From: Erysipelothrix sp. UBA3383
Lineage (GTDB): Bacteria; Bacillota_I; Bacilli_A; Erysipelotrichales; Erysipelotrichaceae
Length of the DNA: 7,256 nucleotides
Assembly: GCA_002358955.1 (NCBI GenBank)
Contig: DEPV01000015.1
Coordinates: forward strand, 2,096 to 9,351
Direction of reading: 5' to 3'
The translations under genes were made by a program, and so were the position numbers. The notes below the pieces were generated by a model. The model had not been told where the DNA came from and did not search any database. It was given only the letters and a program-made list of their open reading frames with translations. Positions 5,628 to 7,256 of the stretch are shown in pieces (the stretch's first letter is position 1; each line of letters begins with the position of its first letter).

Positions 5628-5892
5628 ATATCTAAACATTACGATGAAGAATTCAAACTAAATGCACTTAAATATCGAGAAGACAATCCCCATCTAACTG
5701 TCCGAGTTCTTGCAAGGAATTTGGATATAAGTGCGCCAACGTTCTACAATCGGCAAAAAGTAGCCAATGAGAATAACGGTGATGTCTTACACAGGGGTTT
5801 GGGAAACTACATCACTGATGAAGCCAAAGAAATTGCACGCTTGAAAAGGGAGTTAAAAAATTCGGAAGATGCTTTACTTATTTTAAAACAAT
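5628..5892 (+). pseudogene. IS3-type transposase orfA, no start codon and truncated
   Basis: From 5631 the plus strand reads SKHYDEEFKLNALKYREDN, then LTVRVLARNLDISAPTFYNR, then ITDEAKEIARLKRELKNSED, then ALLILKQ. This is an HTH_Tnp_1 OrfA with its helix-turn-helix (about residues 5-45) and the start of the leucine-zipper (about 60-90), clearly different in sequence from the intact IS3 OrfA at 3068-3352. The codon where Met is expected is ATA (5628-5630), correctly spaced from AGGAG, so ATG has probably changed to ATA. No ATG occurs in the frame before the break. The frame continues as LMPESAVLKCTI and a stop at 5928-5930, but those last residues come from the inserted IS1595 end. Both defects make it non-functional. 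Confidence 0.8.
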
Positions 5893-5912
5893 TGATGCCA
5901 GAAAGTGCAGTT
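5893..5912 (+). repeat. IS1595-type element, left terminal inverted repeat
   Basis: Perfect 20-base match to the complement of 6993-7012. AGTGCA within it (5904-5909) also pairs with TGCACT at 5919-5924, forming a small subterminal hairpin just beyond the transposase stop. Confidence 0.85.
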
Positions 5913-5926
5913 CTTAAATGCACTAT

Positions 5927-6916
5927 TTAGTAGTATATTGGGGTTCCTGAGTCTATTTCTTCACATTTGAGGTGACCTTCAGATGTCAATATATCTAAAA
6001 AGAGACCATTAAGGACCGATTTCCGATGATGATTCCGATTTTTTCTTTGATATTCAAATAGAGCTAGATAGCCCTGAAGATACTTAACAGATACACCGTG
6101 ATATTTCTGCATGAAATTTTTGAGTAAAGCATGAAAACTATTAATAGGTTCTAAAGAATACTCACCGATTGATTTCTTCTTTGATGGTATTTTACACCAA
6201 GTAACCTTTAGGTGATTCATGAGACGATGATAAGATCTATGAGAGTCACTAACTACGCTAGCGCCCTCTTCGATAAACCCAGAGTAAATTTTAATTAAAG
6301 AATCAGCGGTGACTCTACCAGTATCAGTTACTTTAAGTATAGAATTATTTAGTTCATCAATAGCACAAGTTACATTTATTTTATCAGAACTCATACCTCT
6401 TTTCGCAGGCTCGGAAGACAATGGAACATTTTTACTTTTTTGAATGTTAGGAAATAACGTCTCATCAAGGGTTACGGTACCTGTTAGAGGCGTCTTATTC
6501 AATTTGTTGTTCAAAAGATATAGAACCTTGTGTCTCCATCTAAAAGCGGTTCTTAGAGAAATTTTTGCTTTCTCCGAGCTAACACTAAGAGAGTCGCCAT
6601 CAAGTAATGACTCAATAAAACTAAGCCAATTAGGAACTTTTTTCTTAGAAGAAAACAGCAAGGTGTTCCTTACCGTGATCATATTTTTATTACAATCCTT
6701 ACATTTATATCGCTGCTTGCATTGCTTCGTTTTACCCGCTTTAATCGTATTCGTGCTCGAGCAATACTTGCAAATTAACTTATCGTTATCATCACTGTAT
6801 ACTGATTTAGTTTTTGGTTCTAATTCTTCATCAACGAATCTTTTCAATAATTCGTATTTAATTTTACACTCAAATTTTACTAGTTGTTTAGTTGAGAAAT
6901 TTTCGATGTTATCCAT
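5927..6916 (-). CDS. IS1595-family (ISXO2-like) transposase
   Basis: A 329-residue transposase that moves the surrounding element. The N-terminal part has a zinc ribbon, C49-x2-C52 and C72-x2-C75 (ICKYC ... YKCKDC), usual for IS1595/ISXO2-like enzymes. A helix-turn-helix-like stretch follows (about 108-130, SLSVSSEKAKISLRTAFRWRHK). The DDE_Tnp_IS1595 core shows D151 (TLDET), D224 (VVSDSHRSYH) and a third cluster, EPINSFHALLKNFMQKYHG (256-274). There N259 and H262 are the conserved residues, as in family members whose third catalytic residue is not a simple Glu. The C-terminal KYLQGYLALFEYQRKNRN matches the family end. GAGGGA lies about eight bases before the ATG at 6914-6916, and TATAAT (6954-6949, minus) is a good -10. 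It ends within the element, 15 bases from the left terminal repeat. Confidence 0.9.
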   Translation of the reverse strand: MDNIENFSTKQLVKFECKIKYELLKRFVDEELEPKTKSVYSDDNDKLICKYCSSTNTIKAGKTKQCKQRYKCKDCNKNMITVRNTLLFSSKKKVPNWLSFIESLLDGDSLSVSSEKAKISLRTAFRWRHKVLYLLNNKLNKTPLTGTVTLDETLFPNIQKSKNVPLSSEPAKRGMSSDKINVTCAIDELNNSILKVTDTGRVTADSLIKIYSGFIEEGASVVSDSHRSYHRLMNHLKVTWCKIPSKKKSIGEYSLEPINSFHALLKNFMQKYHGVSVKYLQGYLALFEYQRKNRNHHRKSVLNGLFLDILTSEGHLKCEEIDSGTPIYY

Positions 6917-6948
6917 AATTAGTTCCCTCGATCTACATATTTTAACTT

Positions 6949-6984
6949 ATTATATCATCAGTGTACGACGCCTAATGGCGTACA
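6949..6984 (-). promoter_or_regulatory. IS1595 transposase promoter region with a palindrome
   Basis: TATAAT on the minus strand (6954-6949) is a strong -10; no good -35 is visible. Just upstream lies an imperfect palindrome, TGTACG(acg)CC - TAAT - GGCGTACA (6962-6984), where a three-base bulge interrupts an eight-pair stem. It occupies the spacer and -35 area and could hold a regulator or form structure in read-through RNA. Confidence 0.4.
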
Positions 6985-6992
6985 TAACAACA

Positions 6993-7012
6993 AACTGCAC
7001 TTTCTGGCATCA
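6993..7012 (-). repeat. IS1595-type element, right terminal inverted repeat
   Basis: Complement of 5893-5912 without mismatch. It lies on the transposase promoter side. Confidence 0.85.
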
Positions 7013-7040
7013 TTTTTTTCTTTTTAAATCCCACACACAC

Positions 7041-7080
7041 AAAAAAAGAGTCAACTAACACTAAGGTTTGTCAACTCTCT
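7041..7080 (-). terminator. Intrinsic terminator of a minus-strand gene to the right
   Basis: On the minus strand GAGTTGAC (7077-7070) pairs with GTTGACTC (7055-7048), with two G-T wobbles. An inner AAC/GTT pairing closes a CTTAGT loop, and seven T residues follow (7047-7041). It lies outside the IS1595 copy and serves the gene whose 3' end is at 7135. Confidence 0.65.
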
Positions 7081-7110
7081 GAAACCCACAAGTTTATGTG
7101 GGTTTCTTTA
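7081..7110. terminator. Perfect 10-bp hairpin, probable terminator
   Basis: GAAACCCACA (7081-7090), loop AGTTTA, TGTGGGTTTC (7097-7106), with no mismatch. On the plus strand it is followed by TTTAT and later T-runs; on the minus strand no T-run follows directly. It stands next to the minus-strand terminator, so the pair may act together, or this hairpin may have served a plus-strand gene now lost. Confidence 0.55.
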
Positions 7111-7134
7111 TACTCAATTTTTTATACACTTTAC

Positions 7135-7256
7135 TCATAAATCAAATATACCAAGTTCCCTTTCATGGAAGCTAATTTTCTCATCATTTGCACTAATTTT
7201 AGCGTCCTGTAACTTATCGATATCTAATAGTTATGATGTTAGAATGATACCTGGAC
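7135..7256 (-). pseudogene. 3' end of a minus-strand gene, with an in-frame stop
   Basis: Read on the minus strand, the frame ending with TGA at 7135-7137 encodes LLDIDKLQDAKISANDEK then ISFHERELGIFDL. The same frame further upstream reads PGIILTS but is broken by TAA at 7231-7233. Either the gene carries a point stop or a frameshift lies near 7230. Terminators follow the stop, so this is a real gene end. Only 40 codons are in view; no family can be named. It may be an ordinary gene whose true frame changes outside what can be judged here. Confidence 0.35.

Larger units (their letters stand above)
5551..5892 (+). mobile_element. Remnant of a second IS3-type element (5' end only)
   Basis: This is the 5' part of an IS3-type element: a short leader and orfA, cut at 5892 by an IS1595-family copy. 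The left end cannot be fixed exactly; it lies between the last recognisable repeat unit (5542) and about 5575, where TGTAAATCGGACAGG could be part of the terminal repeat. No orfB or matching right end is found on the other side of the IS1595 copy, so the 3' two-thirds is missing. Confidence 0.6.
5893..7012 (-). mobile_element. IS1595-family insertion sequence, 1120 bp
   Basis: The element is bounded by perfect 20-base inverted repeats: 5893-5912, beginning TGATGCCAGAAAGTGCAG, and its complement at 6993-7012. It carries a single 329-residue transposase gene in the minus orientation. The size and single ORF fit the family. It sits inside the orfA of another IS. IS1595 elements normally produce 8-bp target duplications, but the flanks (AAAACAAT at 5885-5892, TTTTTTTC at 7013-7020) do not match, which suggests a deletion or recombination at one end. 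The transposase is open throughout, so the copy may be active. Confidence 0.85.

Noticed and set aside
5721..5930. Separate short gene starting at TTG 5721
   Set aside because: The frame is continuous upstream to 5622 with clear OrfA homology, so TTG is internal, and the last residues come from the inserted IS end.
6444..7058. Plus-strand 204-codon open frame
   Set aside because: It overlaps the IS1595 transposase on the other strand and passes through the terminal repeat; no ribosome site and no recognisable domain, while the opposite strand has zinc-ribbon and catalytic motifs.

Overview
The window is AT-rich DNA from a low-GC Gram-positive bacterium. AGGGG/AGGAG-type ribosome sites, sigma-A-like promoters and intrinsic terminators point to Bacillota (Firmicutes). 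A member of the Erysipelotrichia is a guess from the overall look and cannot be proved from this sequence. Almost every gene lies on the minus strand.

Left part (1-2219): the window opens with the last 22 bases of a tRNA on the plus strand, followed by its terminator. Facing it is a minus-strand pair of membrane-protein genes: a DUF308/HdeD-like four-to-six-helix protein (174-692) and, upstream of it, a 408-residue multi-pass membrane protein of unknown function (834-2060). Each has its own promoter-like sequence. Only the first has a clear terminator.

Middle (2220-4107): a complete IS3-family insertion sequence has 33-bp imperfect ends, orfA, orfB and an intact D,D(35)E triad. It is followed by about 600 bp of decayed minus-strand coding sequence with two in-frame stops, a frameshift and a further stop.

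Right-centre (4108-5558): an intact AAA_14/DUF4143 ATPase gene has a good promoter. Directly upstream of the -35 box lies an array of five 23-bp tandem repeats built around TTTACAnTTTGCA. This is the least explained structure in the window and the main candidate for something new: an iteron- or operator-like array tied to a widespread ATPase of unknown role.

Right (5559-7256): the array runs into the 5' remnant of a second IS3-type element. Its orfA has lost its ATG (ATA in its place) and is cut by an intact IS1595-family element with perfect 20-bp inverted ends but no matching target duplication. The orfB half of the interrupted IS is missing, so a deletion probably accompanied or followed the insertion. 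Beyond the IS1595 copy are two hairpins, one a good minus-strand terminator, and the 3' end of another minus-strand gene that runs off the window and carries an in-frame stop.

Overall this is a tRNA-adjacent chromosomal segment that has collected insertion sequences and gene debris around one intact ATPase gene with its own repeat array.
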